Positions 1 through 10,642 of a stretch of DNA of 64,000 bases are shown one piece after another. Source of the DNA: Todiramphus chloris collaris (Eukaryota > Chordata > Aves > Coraciiformes > Alcedinidae). A program made the position numbers and the translations under genes. Location of the stretch: assembly GCA_025345505.1 (NCBI GenBank), contig JANVCC010000130.1, positions 3,136,453 through 3,200,452 of the forward strand, written 5' to 3'. How positions within the stretch are numbered: the stretch's first letter is position 1; each line of letters opens with the position of its first letter. Below the pieces are notes generated by a model that worked only from the letters and a program-made list of their open reading frames with translations, was not told the origin of the DNA and did not search any database.

Positions 1-126
1 GGAAAGGAAAGGAAAGGAAAGGAAAGGAAAGGAAAGGAAAGGAAAGGGGAAAGGGGGGAAAGAGGAAAGGAGGGAAAGAGGAAAGGGGGGAAAGGGGAAA
101 GGGGGGAAAGGGGAAAGAGGAAAAGA
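1..126. repeat. (GGAAA)n-derived homopurine tract
   Basis: Every base from the window start to 126 is a purine on the + strand. The first ~45 bases are near-perfect GGAAA pentamers. The rest is an impure mix of GGGGAAA, GGGGGGAAA and GAGGAAA units. It abuts the 3' end of the reverse-oriented CR1 that follows, where the usual short CR1 tail repeat would be expected. The tract is cut by the window edge, so its full length is unknown. Confidence 0.97.
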
Positions 127-440
127 CTCGAAGGGACCTACAATGATCATCTAGTCCAACTGCCTGACCACTCAGGGCTGACCAAGTTAAAGCATGTTAT
201 TAAGAACATTGTCCAACTGCCTCGTAAACACTGACAGGCTTGGAGCACTGATCATCCCTCTAGGAAGCCTGTTCCAGAGCTTGACCACCCTCTCAGTAAA
301 GAAATGCTTTCTAATGTCTAGTCTAATTCTCCTCTGTCACAGCTTTGAACCATTCCCACATGCCCTACCACTGGATACCAGGGAGAAGAGACCAGCACCT
401 CCCTCTCCAATTCCCCACCTCAGGAAGCTCTAGAGGGGAT
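127..440 (-). mobile_element. CR1 LINE 3' fragment
   Basis: On the minus strand this is a 5'-truncated CR1 tail of about 310 bp. Read on the + strand it shows the reverse-complemented CR1 landmarks in order: the 'gatcatctagtccaactgcc' segment, 'ggaagcctgttccag', 'ttgaccaccctctcagtaaa', and the 'gggagaagagaccagcacct' stretch. Similarity stops near 440. The open frame across 194-433 is a chance translation of the repeat. Only the untranslated region and the very end of ORF2 are present, so the copy is dead. Confidence 0.93.
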
Positions 441-3400
441 ACAATATCTATAAAGAAAGATGGTAAATTAAAAGCAGTTAAAGGTTGGTCACTAAAGCCT
501 GTTTTTTTTTCTGCAGGCTTGTTCTAGAATGCACAAGAGAAGCTGAGAGTTGTCCTGTCTTTAAACTTCAGACTTCCCAGCACCTAGACATGCAGTTTTA
601 AAGAAATTAATAATGGGAAAAGTAACAATTATTCATGCTTTCTCCTGTTGAATACCCCAAACCCTACTTATCCCATAAAGTGTAGCGAGTGAACTGATCC
701 TGATCAAGGCCCTGCTGGGCCAAACAGCCTATTGCCTGGTGACACCTTAGGTATTATTTCAGGATGAGATGGGATGGTTTGTATTATCGAATTTCTCTGT
801 CGGTACTGAACAGGAACGGCAGAAAGGTGTGAATATGTGTCCTCAGAGCCATAGAAAGGGAGTCCCAAGAGCAGAACAAACTCTTTATTGACAGAGGAGT
901 GAGAGCAGTAGACAAAAAAGTCATGATAGAAGGAGAAGATACTGGACAGGAGCAAGATAAATCAGCAGAGCAGACTGGGAGATATTACCCTTGCAACCTG
1001 TCTTGTCAACACATCATCTTTGTCAGTGCTAAAATTCAGGTCAAACTCCATGAAGAGAGAGTAAAAGAGATTGCACTGTAGTGATTCATTAGTTCTGCTT
1101 ATAAAACCCGGGGAAAATGTCACTTCCAAATTTAGACAATATATCAAAATTTCAACCTCTGCCAGGGACAGTTGCGTCAGGCTGGCCAGATGGCAGAATG
1201 GCAAAACAAGCAAACAGTCCACTGAGGCTCTGTAAAATCTTGGGAGAGAACAAGGTATCTGTGTACAGACTAGAGAAGGAAAAATAACACTTGCGGGCAC
1301 AAAAAGGAGATGAAGAAATATGAGACCCTCTCACCTAGCAGTGCTCTCTCCTACTGAGCCAGCCCTGTCCCAGGTTCCTTCCCTCTGCTTTGGTAGCATT
1401 GCAGCTTTCTCCCTTCTCTCCCTGGGGATCCAGAGAAAATAATGAAATGCACAATATTCCTAGGCTTTCAGCATTCTGTTTTGTTTAATGGGCTCCAGTG
1501 GGAGCTCCTATTAATCCACTCTGGAGACAAGAGCTTTTTTGTTGTCGTTGCTGCTGTTGTTTTTTGCCCCCTCCTGCCTGAGGCAGGTCATGAATTATGT
1601 GCCTGATGTTCTTCCTCACTTCTGGACTTCCTTGTGATGTCCCACAGGGGCCCATTAAGAGCTTCCTTACTGCATCCCTCCAGAGAAAGGCCAAGTGCTG
1701 AAGTGGCAGAGGCAGGTGAAGAGTGTGACTTAGGGAATTACAGGATTTTTGGAGAGGAGAAGAAAGTCACTGTTTGGGTTTAGATAAGGGCAGGATGTCT
1801 TCAAAACCGTATGGGCACATGGAGGGTCTGCTGATGTGTTAAACTGAATTCTGGAATAAATTGTCTGATTACAGGGCAAAAGAATGGTTTGGGTGTTTTT
1901 CCTGTTTAAGCTGCTCTCTGAATCATTGTATTTCCACTTGTATAGTAGCAGAAGAACTCAGACTTCAGGGATATGGGTACTTCTGACCTGCAGCTGACTA
2001 CACGTCCTTCTGTGGTCCGGACAACAGAAACTATATACACTTGAGCCAAAGTTTAGCTCCAGCTGCTAAAGCTGTCTATACCTTTGGGGCAGAAAAGCCC
2101 TAGTTTGGTTCCTTTTGGTGACACCTAATGCAGCCGCTTTCATGGATTTAAAACAAATTTCCCAGAAGAATCCATCCCATGTTTTTATAACCACAGACAT
2201 TATAAACATATTTTTGTATTTTATGATGTTCCACTGCCACAAGCTATGAAAATTGTTGCAGTACATAGGTGGTTTTTTTCTTTTTTTTTTTTCCCTTGCA
2301 ATCTGTAGTAGGGAAGCAACTTTCTGTAGTTGAGTGCCAACCTGGCCTCTCTTCAAGTACATGGTCTGCATTTTATCCATAAAATCACATACTGGAAAGT
2401 CCGTCTAAAGAACATTATTAGCTGAGGCTGCAGAGTCAAGTACTGGAAAGCTAAGGCAATGCCAGATATGAGATTGCTTCTGCTTATACATTAAGAGAAA
2501 GATTCATTAGGACATACTAAAAGCTTTTGTAGATGGTTAGAATCCTGTAGAAGGTGGGAGGATCTGTCTTACTGGCAGGACTGATGAATTACCTGAAAAG
2601 TGACTCTTACTTCCTCAGCTGTGTCCCCCCCACTCCCTTTTCTCTTATTTTGGTCCACTGTCTGTGTCCCCTGCAACTTCCAGTAGGTACTAAAACCATG
2701 TGGCACATGCCATGGCACTCTGCCACAGATGGGGGAAAAGGAGGATGAGGATTGCCTGGTTCAAACAACCACTGAAAGGGATGAAAGGGCATTTTTCAAC
2801 CCAGAAGGCAAGAGACAGAAGCTGCTACATAGATCGCACCTCTCTGTGGTTTGTTCCTGGCTTATTCAGATTCCTTTGGTGATGAGCTGTCAGTCACTGG
2901 CAAGGCTACAAAAGGGCTACAAAAGTAGTGCTATTTTCTGATCCAGTAAATGTTTCCAAGGCACACTCTGAGGAGAAAGTGAAAATTTACCCCCAACACA
3001 CATTAGCAGAGTGCAGAGCAGCTGAGCTGTGCACTGCCAAAGCAAGGCACTGAGAAGCCCCCTTGCATAGTCAAAGAGAAATCTGGTCAAGAATGGGTGA
3101 GGGCTGTTAGGGGCAGCTGGTTCAGGGTCTCTCCCTACCCCTGCCTACACCATTGATAATGTAACAGGGCAGCGAGTTTCTTTTCTGACTGAATACTGAA
3201 GCTTATTCACAGTTTAGGGTGCCAAAAATAAAACTAATTGGCTGAAATATTCCATTTACTTGCATTAGTATGGGAGTAAGTTTTGAAAAATGAAAACATT
3301 TACAGTTTGTCAGTGTTCTTTTTATGAAATTCATGAAAACAGCATTTTTAAAAATGAAAAATATTTTCTGTCTTCTTCAGTTATTTAGGAGCGGGGGAAA

Positions 3401-6024
3401 AAAATAAAGGTCCCTGTAATTTCCCTTTAGCTTTAGGTACAGCCGTTCCCTCTGCTGGACGCTGACAGCAGATTCAAGCAGATGTTGCGCTCTCTATTCG
3501 TGACATGCAGGTTGCCATTTCCAGCTTTCCTTCATTGCCAGGAGGGCTAAAAGCATTTCTCAATAATGAAAACAGAGATATTGTTGTCACCAAAGCAGAG
3601 CTGGAGCCCCAGGCGTATGGCTGTGCATTAATCTGTCCTGGGCAACATGCAGATTTGTTCCTCTCTCTGCAAAGGCAGGTATGTGCTTTATCCACAGGAA
3701 CTTCCCTGCACACACCACATACTAACTGCCGTCCCCATACTATTGCCGTGACTAGCTGAGTATACAAGTCACTGTCAGCTTTGGTTGCCTTTAGAAAAGT
3801 AAATACTTTTCTAAATTTCATTGACGTACTAGTACACTAATGGTGGAGGCGAGGGGAGGTTAAGAACTGGCTTATAATTACCCATCACTTCCTACTTTAA
3901 ATAGTAAGTTTCTTTTACTCCTTTGAGTAACTATGAAGAATGTAGAGTGCAAACTCACATTATTTTTATGTCACCAAATCCATCACCTTTAAATCAGTAC
4001 TCAGTTATCAATATATGTAATCTGTCACTTGACTAACAACAGTGACACAGGATGTCTAGATCCCATTCCATATTTTGGCATTGGTTATTTAGCAGTCGTA
4101 CTAAATAAATGAAACTCTACTGCCAAGGGATTTGAATGTTGCATTCAAGCATCCTCCTGCTTATACCTGAAGATCTATAGCTTCACTTAAACATTTTTAG
4201 AAAGCTGAAACACTGTGTGCTCAGGGCCCACCTTGGCTCCAATAAAAGTCAAGTAAAAAGTTCCTTTGATTGAAATGGTGTCTGGATAAGGCTTGAAGTA
4301 TGTCTGTGCTTTCCATTAATACCCTACTGTTAGGACTACCAAATGCATCTGAAATACTAATTTTCTGAGACTGTACTTTGAATTCAAGAGTTCTGAAGAT
4401 GCAAATTTTGGACTTGAGGCTTATTGTTTATATTAGAAATATCACATTTCAATAAAAATCCACCTCAGACATAACGAGCTAAATGGCTGAGTATCCAGTT
4501 GGCTCCACCTTAAAACATCAACTATACAGCAGTAAAAAAAAAATTTGCACACACACATAAACATAGAGTTATACATAGCCAAGGACTGTTTCCTCTTGAT
4601 AATGCAAGGTAATAGCGATACAGATGGCATAACACAATTCACAAAAAGCAGTAAGACATCTGGCTCTGAATGCATTTGAAATAGGGTAGAGAGCGTACAG
4701 GGAGGATGCAGTAGAGAAAAGGATGCAGTGAGGGGCCATGTCAGTGCAGACATGTTCAAGCCAATGTCCAGCAGAGACAATGTCCCCCTTAGGACCGTGT
4801 AACAACATACAGATGTCCTCTTTGGATGTGGGAATAGTGTAGCTGTTCATGTGGAGCATCCACAGGTGACTCTGCACAGTTAATATCCAGCCTGGATAAT
4901 GGGCATTCAGAGAATCAAGGAGAGCTGCAGCATAATCTTTTCATTTTCTGCTTCACCCTCAGAAAAAAAAAAACAGACTTTGGCTTGCACAAAAATCTTT
5001 CCATTAAGAACTTTTCACCATGTGTAACTGAGATAATCAAATCCAGGATACTTGAGCCCAGAAAGAGTGCAAGGGTCTGTAGTCTATGGACCCAGCCAGA
5101 CTCCCCTTTTTTTTGTAATAAAGCTTAATCCAGCTTGTGTATCTCTTCTATTTGCAGCTGGAGCAGGGAGAAAGATGGGGAAATGACATACTAAACCTCA
5201 TGTACAACCTGGCTCCTTAACCTGACTTGTGCCTGCCCAGTTTGCAGTTGCTGTTTAGTGATAATAGTTTCTCCTCCCTCTTCTTTCTCCACAGTGAATT
5301 GTTGACAAATCTTTACGGTGACCTTTTAGAAGACCAAATACATAGAGAGGGCGTTAAAGGCACAGAGAGAGAGGGAGAGTTTGCACAGGCTTGTGTCTGG
5401 GATGAGGAAGCTGTGATGAGTGCAGCCTGGGAGTATTTTTATTTGGTTCCTAAGAGAAGAAGACAACAAGCATTTGCTTAGCCACCTTCTGCATGACAAA
5501 GCATGACCAACAAATGATCAATGTGATTTTTATGACCCATACAGTCAATATTCCTGCCTGAGGTGCTAGCTGAGTATCCCTGGACAACAGCTCAAGTACC
5601 AGACTTCAAGTGCACTACAGACCTTTACATGCGCATGTAGACTTTGTTCGTGGATGAGAAAAGCACTAGGGTTTGGCTCCACTAACATAGTGCAGTAGGA
5701 GAATTTGGAGGAGCACGGACAAAAGGAGTGAAGCCATTTGCAATTTGTGCAATGTGGCTGATTCATGTATTGACTGGCCTGGAATATTGATCAGGTGAGA
5801 TTTTTCTTTTTGGCTTACAATTACAACCGTTACAAAGCTTTCTGTTTGAGGATGACACAGTGCCTCGTTTGGCACCTGAAGTTTCATCCTAGACAAACAG
5901 AACAGTACTAGGTCCCAGGAAAAGGAAATGACTGTGTCTTCACAGACCCTCCCTCCATCACATCATAGCTGCATTCAGCCTTGTGGTGGGTCCTCTCCAA
6001 GCAGAGTTCAAGCATATAGCCTTC
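441..6024. other. Unassigned non-coding stretch
   Basis: There is no recognisable gene or named repeat in this 5.6 kb. It holds short T- and A-runs (about 490, 2280, 4530, 4960) and a small TTG/CTG-rich patch at 1540-1565. Two open frames next to plausible splice sites (3466-3759 and 5227-5481, both + strand) are discussed under findings, because nothing identifies their product. Confidence 0.6.
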
Positions 6025-6213
6025 AGAATCACAGAATGGTAGGGGTTGGAAGGGACCTCTGGAGATCATCGAGTCCAACCCTGCTGCCAAAGCAGGTTCA
6101 CCTAGAGGTGCTTACACAGGAATGCATCCGGGTGGGTTTTGAAAGTCTTCAGAGAAGGAAACTCCACAACCTCTCTGGGCAGCCTGTTCCAGTGCTTTGT
6201 CACCCTTCAGACC
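6025..6213 (-). mobile_element. CR1 LINE 3' end fragment
   Basis: Read on the + strand it begins with the reverse-complemented CR1 terminus ('aatcacagaatggtagggg'), then 'ttggaagggacctctggaga' and 'tcatcgagtccaaccctgct', and ends in the 'ctgggcagcctgttccagtg' block. This is a short (~190 bp), well preserved, 5'-truncated copy of a type common in birds. It has no coding capacity. Confidence 0.95.
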
Positions 6214-6599
6214 AATATCTTGCATTCACAAATAGGGGTTGGAAGCTGTGGGATTGGAAACATGCTCCACACAGATACAATTTCCTGCTAATGTAGGGAC
6301 TGCAGTCATATTATTTACTGAGTTTGTCATCTGTCTTTAATTCTACAAACCATAGCTTCCACTTGGACTTCTCAAGGCGCTAGACAAAAACCTTGTTATG
6401 TCTTCATGCTGCCCTTGGTGGAATGGGCTGTACTGAGATGAGCTGTAGTTGAAGCATTTGTAGCTGCACTTCCTTCTAGGTGCATCAGGGCGTGTCACCA
6501 CCATGCAATGCAGAGATGTATGGGCTAGTTTAACCATGCTAGCTCCTCCAGGTCAGATTAAGCTGAACTTTGCTGTACTGAGATGCTGCTTCTAAGGGT
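6214..6599. other. Unassigned non-coding stretch
   Basis: This is unique-looking sequence between two CR1 fragments of opposite orientation. I see no gene or structured element. Confidence 0.5.
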
Positions 6600-6719
6600 C
6601 ATTTAGATGTGGTGTTGGGGAACGTGGTTTAGGGGTGAACTTTGTAGAGTAGGGTTAATTGTTGGACTTGATGATTCCAAAGGCCTTGTCTAACCTGAAT
6701 GATCCTTTGATTCTATGAC
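6600..6719 (+). mobile_element. CR1 LINE 3' tail
   Basis: This ~120 bp piece follows the CR1 3' UTR in + orientation: 'tagatgtggtgttggggaac', 'gttggacttgatgattccaa', and a terminal 'gatcctttgattctatga'. It is a strongly 5'-truncated copy carrying several substitutions. Confidence 0.85.
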
Positions 6720-7045
6720 ACACAGGGCTGCACAGATTGAGGAGATGAGCCCTCCATTACCAGTGTCCTCTCTCTGAGCAAGTGAAGAATTAACTAGCAA
6801 GCTTCTTTCTCAGCTTTTCTCAGCCCGTGCTGTACAGAACGCACAGCTAGTCTGCCAGCATGCTAACAAAAGCACTGAGCTCTGAGTTACAGCAGATAAA
6901 TTCCTAGGTGAAAAGTACTGCCGTGGTAGTCCAGGGCTCCCTATTCATAAACTATTCCCCCGCAAGAGCTCCAGTTTAATGTTGTTCTCCCACCTCCCTT
7001 TGGGGAAGATGTGCTCAGAAAAGCAAACAGGATTTTTTATTAATT
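6720..7045. other. Unassigned non-coding stretch
   Basis: Ordinary sequence leading up to the CpG island. I see no gene or repeat. Confidence 0.5.
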
Positions 7046-7065
7046 ACACACACACACACACACAC
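7046..7065. repeat. (AC)10 microsatellite
   Basis: Ten uninterrupted AC dinucleotides, about 200 bp before the CpG island. The tract is long enough to be length-polymorphic. Confidence 0.97.
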
Positions 7066-7239
7066 GTAAAAGCCTTAATCTCCCACTGTTGCTGGTACCC
7101 ACAGAAATTCAAAATCACTGTGAGAGTGCCGTGGCTTGGGAAGGATTACGGCAGCGAGTGCAGCGGGGAATGACTGACACCTGCCAGCAGAGATCTGGGA
7201 CTGTACAACTAACAAACTCCTCCCCAAGAGCTTCAAACT

Positions 7240-7670
7240 TCAAGCTCCGGAGTGCTACCAGCACTCCCCGCGCGGTCCTGCAGGTCTCTCACAGAGCCAT
7301 CTCTCAGCCGCCGGGCCCGGCAGCCTCCCCGCCTCCATCCCGCCGAGCAGCCTGCTTCCCGCTCGCTCCCAAGGCACGCCGACACGGGCGGCGGCGGCCG
7401 CTGGCCCTGCGGCTTGGCCCGGGCTCCCTCCGGGCAGCAGCGCCCTGCGGCCGCCGGCAGAGGGAGCCGAGCGCACGGCCCTGCCGGGGCTGAGCCGGGG
7501 CCCTGCCGGGGCTGAGCCGGGACCGTGCCGGGGCTGAGCCGGGACCCTGCCGGGGCGCGGCGGGCTCGGGGGTCACGGGCACGGCAAGCGGCTGCGGGGG
7601 GGAGCCTGGGCGGAAAGCTACTTGTAGCTGTGCCCCTCGCCTCCTCGCTGGCAACGGGCAGAGGGAGTTT
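7240..7670. promoter_or_regulatory. CpG island, candidate promoter
   Basis: About 430 bp is sharply GC-rich and dense in CpG, unlike the AT-rich, CpG-poor DNA on both sides. It includes GGCGGCGGCGGCCGC-like runs and many GCCGGG/CCGGGG boxes. It is the only such island in 64 kb. In vertebrates, unmethylated CpG islands usually mark promoters or first exons. Open frames through it on both strands are long only because GC-rich DNA has few stop codons; their Pro/Arg/Ala-rich translations look like no protein family. Strong GT donor-like sites lie on the + strand just downstream, which would fit a + strand first exon, but no downstream coding exon could be identified. An orphan island inside an intron, or the start of a non-coding RNA, fits equally well. 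Confidence 0.7.
7479..7560. repeat. 22-bp GC-rich minisatellite, ~3.7 copies
   Basis: There are three full 22-bp units (7479-7500, 7501-7522, 7523-7544), each built as CCCTGCCGGGGCTGAGCCGG plus two bases. They are followed by a partial fourth copy (7545-7560). The units differ by one or two bases. The array sits inside the CpG island and places GGGG/GGG runs at 7-8 base spacing on the + strand. Confidence 0.95.
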
Positions 7671-7796
7671 GAGCTAGGGGAGAAGTGGTGGGTGACCGTG
7701 GTTGTCTAGAAGGAGCAGGGGAAAGCCGCGTGGCCTGGGTACCCGCGAGGTAACAAGGCAGTTTGGAGGCCGTAGGAGGTTAGAAGAGTTTCGCAG

Positions 7797-7802
7797 GTGA
7801 GG
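7797..7802 (+). promoter_or_regulatory. Candidate 5' splice donor
   Basis: CAG at 7794-7796 followed by GTGAGG matches the vertebrate donor consensus closely. It lies about 130 bp past the CpG island. A second, weaker donor-like site (GAG|GTAAC) lies near 7749. These would suit the end of a first exon transcribed from the island, but no transcript evidence is available from sequence alone. Confidence 0.3.
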
Positions 7803-7859
7803 GAGGTTGTTGGTGTGGTCCCGCAGGCACAGCATACCCCTAAATACCCTCTTTGGCAA

Positions 7860-8530
7860 AGAGGTGCGTAGTGAATTGGCACAGCCAGCTGCTGCCATCA
7901 CATTATTTACAGCAGTCAAAGGTAAAACTGTTGGGGAAGGCTTGCAAAAGGAGCTCGAGAAGCTGAGTGATTGGGTAATAAAATGGCAGATGAAATTCAG
8001 TGTCAATAAATGCAAAGTAATGCACATGGAGGAAAACAACCTTAACTATACGTTTGCAGTGATGGTCTCTAAATGAGCTATTACCACTCAGAAGACAGAT
8101 TTGGGAATCATTACACATAATTCTTCAAAAACATCAACTCAAAGCTAGCAGTGGTCAAAAAGACAAATGGAATGTTAGAAATTATTAAGAAAGAAATAGA
8201 GAACATGATAAAAGACGTACTTTTTGTTACCATGCAAACCTATACTGTGCTCACATCCTGAATATTATCTGCAGTTCTGGTCTGGCAGAACGAAAAAAGA
8301 AAAAAAAAAAGGTAAAAAAAAAGGAAAGAAAAGAAAAAAGAAATGAGGTGTGTGTGGAAAATACAGATCTAGAAACTTCTTGAAGAAGATTGCAAGGTTC
8401 ACTGGAAGGAGGGAACAATTTATTAAACAGCAAGCTAAAAAGAAGCAGTGTAGGTTATTGAAGAGACAGCAGCACTGTCCTGGAACTCATTGCCACAGGA
8501 AATTTTGAAAGCCTAAAGGTAATTGAATTA
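7860..8530 (+). pseudogene. Ancient CR1 LINE, fossil reverse-transcriptase 3' part
   Basis: A degenerate CR1 of the old amniote type lies in + orientation. Around 7940-8040 the frame gives the segment after the RT catalytic motif, including residues like LEKLSDWVIKWQMKFSVNKC and then KVMH. Next comes the 'agctattaccactcagaaga' / 'gatttgggaatcattacaca' region that codes the DLGI block, and farther on 'gtcaaaaagacaaatggaat'. The frame is broken by a stop at 8074 and by later frame changes. An A/G-rich stretch (8291-8346) interrupts the element, after which fragments such as 'cctggaactcattgccacag' carry on to about 8500. It is a dead relic. The 89-codon open frame at 7807-8076 belongs to it. Confidence 0.75.
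8291..8346. repeat. A-rich low-complexity tract
   Basis: About 55 bases are almost all A with scattered G, lying inside the ancient CR1. It could be the tail of an inserted short element or an expanded A-run. Confidence 0.85.
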
Positions 8531-8689
8531 AAGCAACACCAACAATTAAGTAAAGCTGTTGGCATTAGGCTAAACAAAGGTTGTATTTTTTTTTTGAGTG
8601 AGGTAGACACAACTACAAGCTCAGGAAATAACAGTTTCTAGCTTATGGAAAGGCACATGGGGATAATCACTCTACCCAGCCTTGCTTCT

Positions 8690-8781
8690 AAAACTTTTTT
8701 TTTTAATCTGTTGGGCTGCACAGCCCTTTGCTTTTAAAACTTTTTTTTTTAATCTGTTGGGCTGCACAGCCCTTTGCTTTT
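8690..8781. repeat. Perfect 46-bp tandem duplication
   Basis: Bases 8690-8735 are repeated without mismatch at 8736-8781. Each copy contains AAAAC, a run of ten T, AATCTGTTGGGCTGCACAGC and CCTTTGCTTTT. Identity extends a few bases upstream with one difference. Perfect identity points to a recent duplication or an assembly slip. Confidence 0.96.
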
Positions 8782-10642
8782 AACCAGTAAGGACATGCTT
8801 ATATCATTATGCAAAGATAAATATTATGGTCCTAAGGAAAATCAATGGCAGAATTAATTGATTTAAAGAACAGGGAAATCAGTCCTGCCTGTAGCTGGGT
8901 CATGTCTCAGTGTGCGAAGTGTTGCATTGATTGAAGAGAGACTGCTGGCACAGCATGAGCAGCTTATAACAGGTAGCTTTGAGCTGCCCAGGAAGTCACA
9001 GTGACTACAAGTGGGATTCATTTCAGCTGCCTTTAGCTGGTGGTGAGAACTAGGTGCTTATTTTTTTGCCAACTGAGGTACTTCTTTCTGTCACGGTGTT
9101 TCCATGGTACTGGGTTTGCCAGAAGAAACAAGGACAAGATACAGATCATGTTCCCAGGAAAGAAAAAAAAAAAGGCAACTAAAACATCAGGAGTATAATT
9201 TCCCTTGCCTGTTCTTCAGCACCTGAAATAGGAAATGAAGATAGTGGTGGTGTTTGGACACCTTGGGGTAAAGACATGAGCTGAGAACTTAATTTTCCTG
9301 AGGAAAACGAATGTGATACTGTTTGCCTTAAGGATGTAACAGAGCCCCCGTACTTTTCAGATGTCTCAGTGACAGAACAAGTAAGTAAAACTCAGAAATG
9401 GTAGTTGCATTAGAAGCATAAATATTTCTGTTTGGTGCAAGATTACTGAATAGGGATCCCACTTTAGGTCATTAGTGAACTGCTGCAGAGCTGTTAACTG
9501 CTTTGTCTAGCCAGGGTTTCAGCCCCTTCGATTGGAGCAAGACCTTCTGCCAGTGAGAAGGAGTCACTCCTCAGAACTGGGTTCTGACTACTGGAGCAAT
9601 CATGTTTTACAATAATAGTAAGCAAAACTAGAGCATAATAGTAAGCAAAACCGGAGCAAAATATTGCAGAAGACACTATAAATGGAACAATACTTTAAGC
9701 TGTATGCTTCAGGAAGGCAGAAGAGAGGGAACTGGGTTTGGGAGAGTCTATTCCAGGTATATAGATTATCTCTCTCTTTTGTTTTGTCTTGTTTGGGTTT
9801 TGTTTGTTTGCTTTTTTTTAATTGCTTGTGCAGCAGCTGATCTCCAGTTCTTCCCCTTGTGATGAGTCTTTTTCTGTTTTCAAGAGAAAGGCTTAATGGA
9901 TCACAGGCTTGAGCAGTAATGAAAACCTAGTATGTTTGTTCCGGAAATAATTTAAAAAATGGAAGACACTGTGTCAAAATCCTGAAAATGTCATTGTTTC
10001 TTAGCATTCCTCTCACTCGCTTCAGGTATCAAGCCTTATGTACCTCATTTTTTAAATAGTCAATCACTGAAATTTTCTGTGGAAAAGAAATATATATATA
10101 TGTGTACATTTATGTATGTATAAGCAGAGAGAAAAAGAAAGGGCTAATCATCTTCTCAGAAGTGGACACACAGGGCCTGCTGGTCAGGTGGTTTCTTTGG
10201 TATATACAATTAATTAATATTAATTATCATGTATTGCAGTGGTGCTTAGCAACTGCCACTGAAATTGAAGCTCCCTTGTGCTGTATATGCACAAACACTA
10301 AGGAAGATGCCTAGCCCTGAAGCCCTCAGTTCTTAACTAGACAAGAGAAGTCATGGCAAGAAAGAGAAAATGTCTCATCTGTTTCATGTGTCTAGCTGTA
10401 ATTTCTGCCTATTGCAATTAACTATCCTTATAATTCCTAAAGGAACCTTTACCCAAAGCAGTGCTTGATTAGAGATCCCTGCCCAAGGTAGTACCTGGAG
10501 ATGTCCCAGGGAAAAGTCCTGTGCAGAGACCCTAGGACGTGGCCCAGATGCAGAAAAGCCTGGCAGACAGGGTGCTGTGTCTGTACGGGAGTCTCTCCTT
10601 GGGTCCATGGTGGTGTGGCAGAGCTGACAGCCCGGTGTGTCT
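8782..10642. other. Unassigned non-coding stretch with two small structures
   Basis: No gene is seen. The stretch holds a 23-bp direct duplication (9613-9658), a T-rich patch (9775-9825), a short AT/GT microsatellite-like patch (10088-10125) and a 16-bp palindrome (10211-10226). Confidence 0.55.
9613..9658. repeat. 23-bp tandem duplication
   Basis: The unit TAATAGTAAGCAAAACTAGA plus GCA at 9613-9635 recurs at 9636-9658 with two adjacent substitutions (TA to CG). Confidence 0.95.

Noticed and set aside
1535-1565. TTG/CTG trinucleotide-rich patch
   Set aside because: Too short and impure to be a repeat-expansion locus.
7089-7654. Long overlapping open frames on both strands in the CpG island (up to 134 codons)
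   Set aside because: GC-rich DNA is poor in stop codons; the Pro/Arg/Ala/Gly-rich translations contain the minisatellite and no domain.
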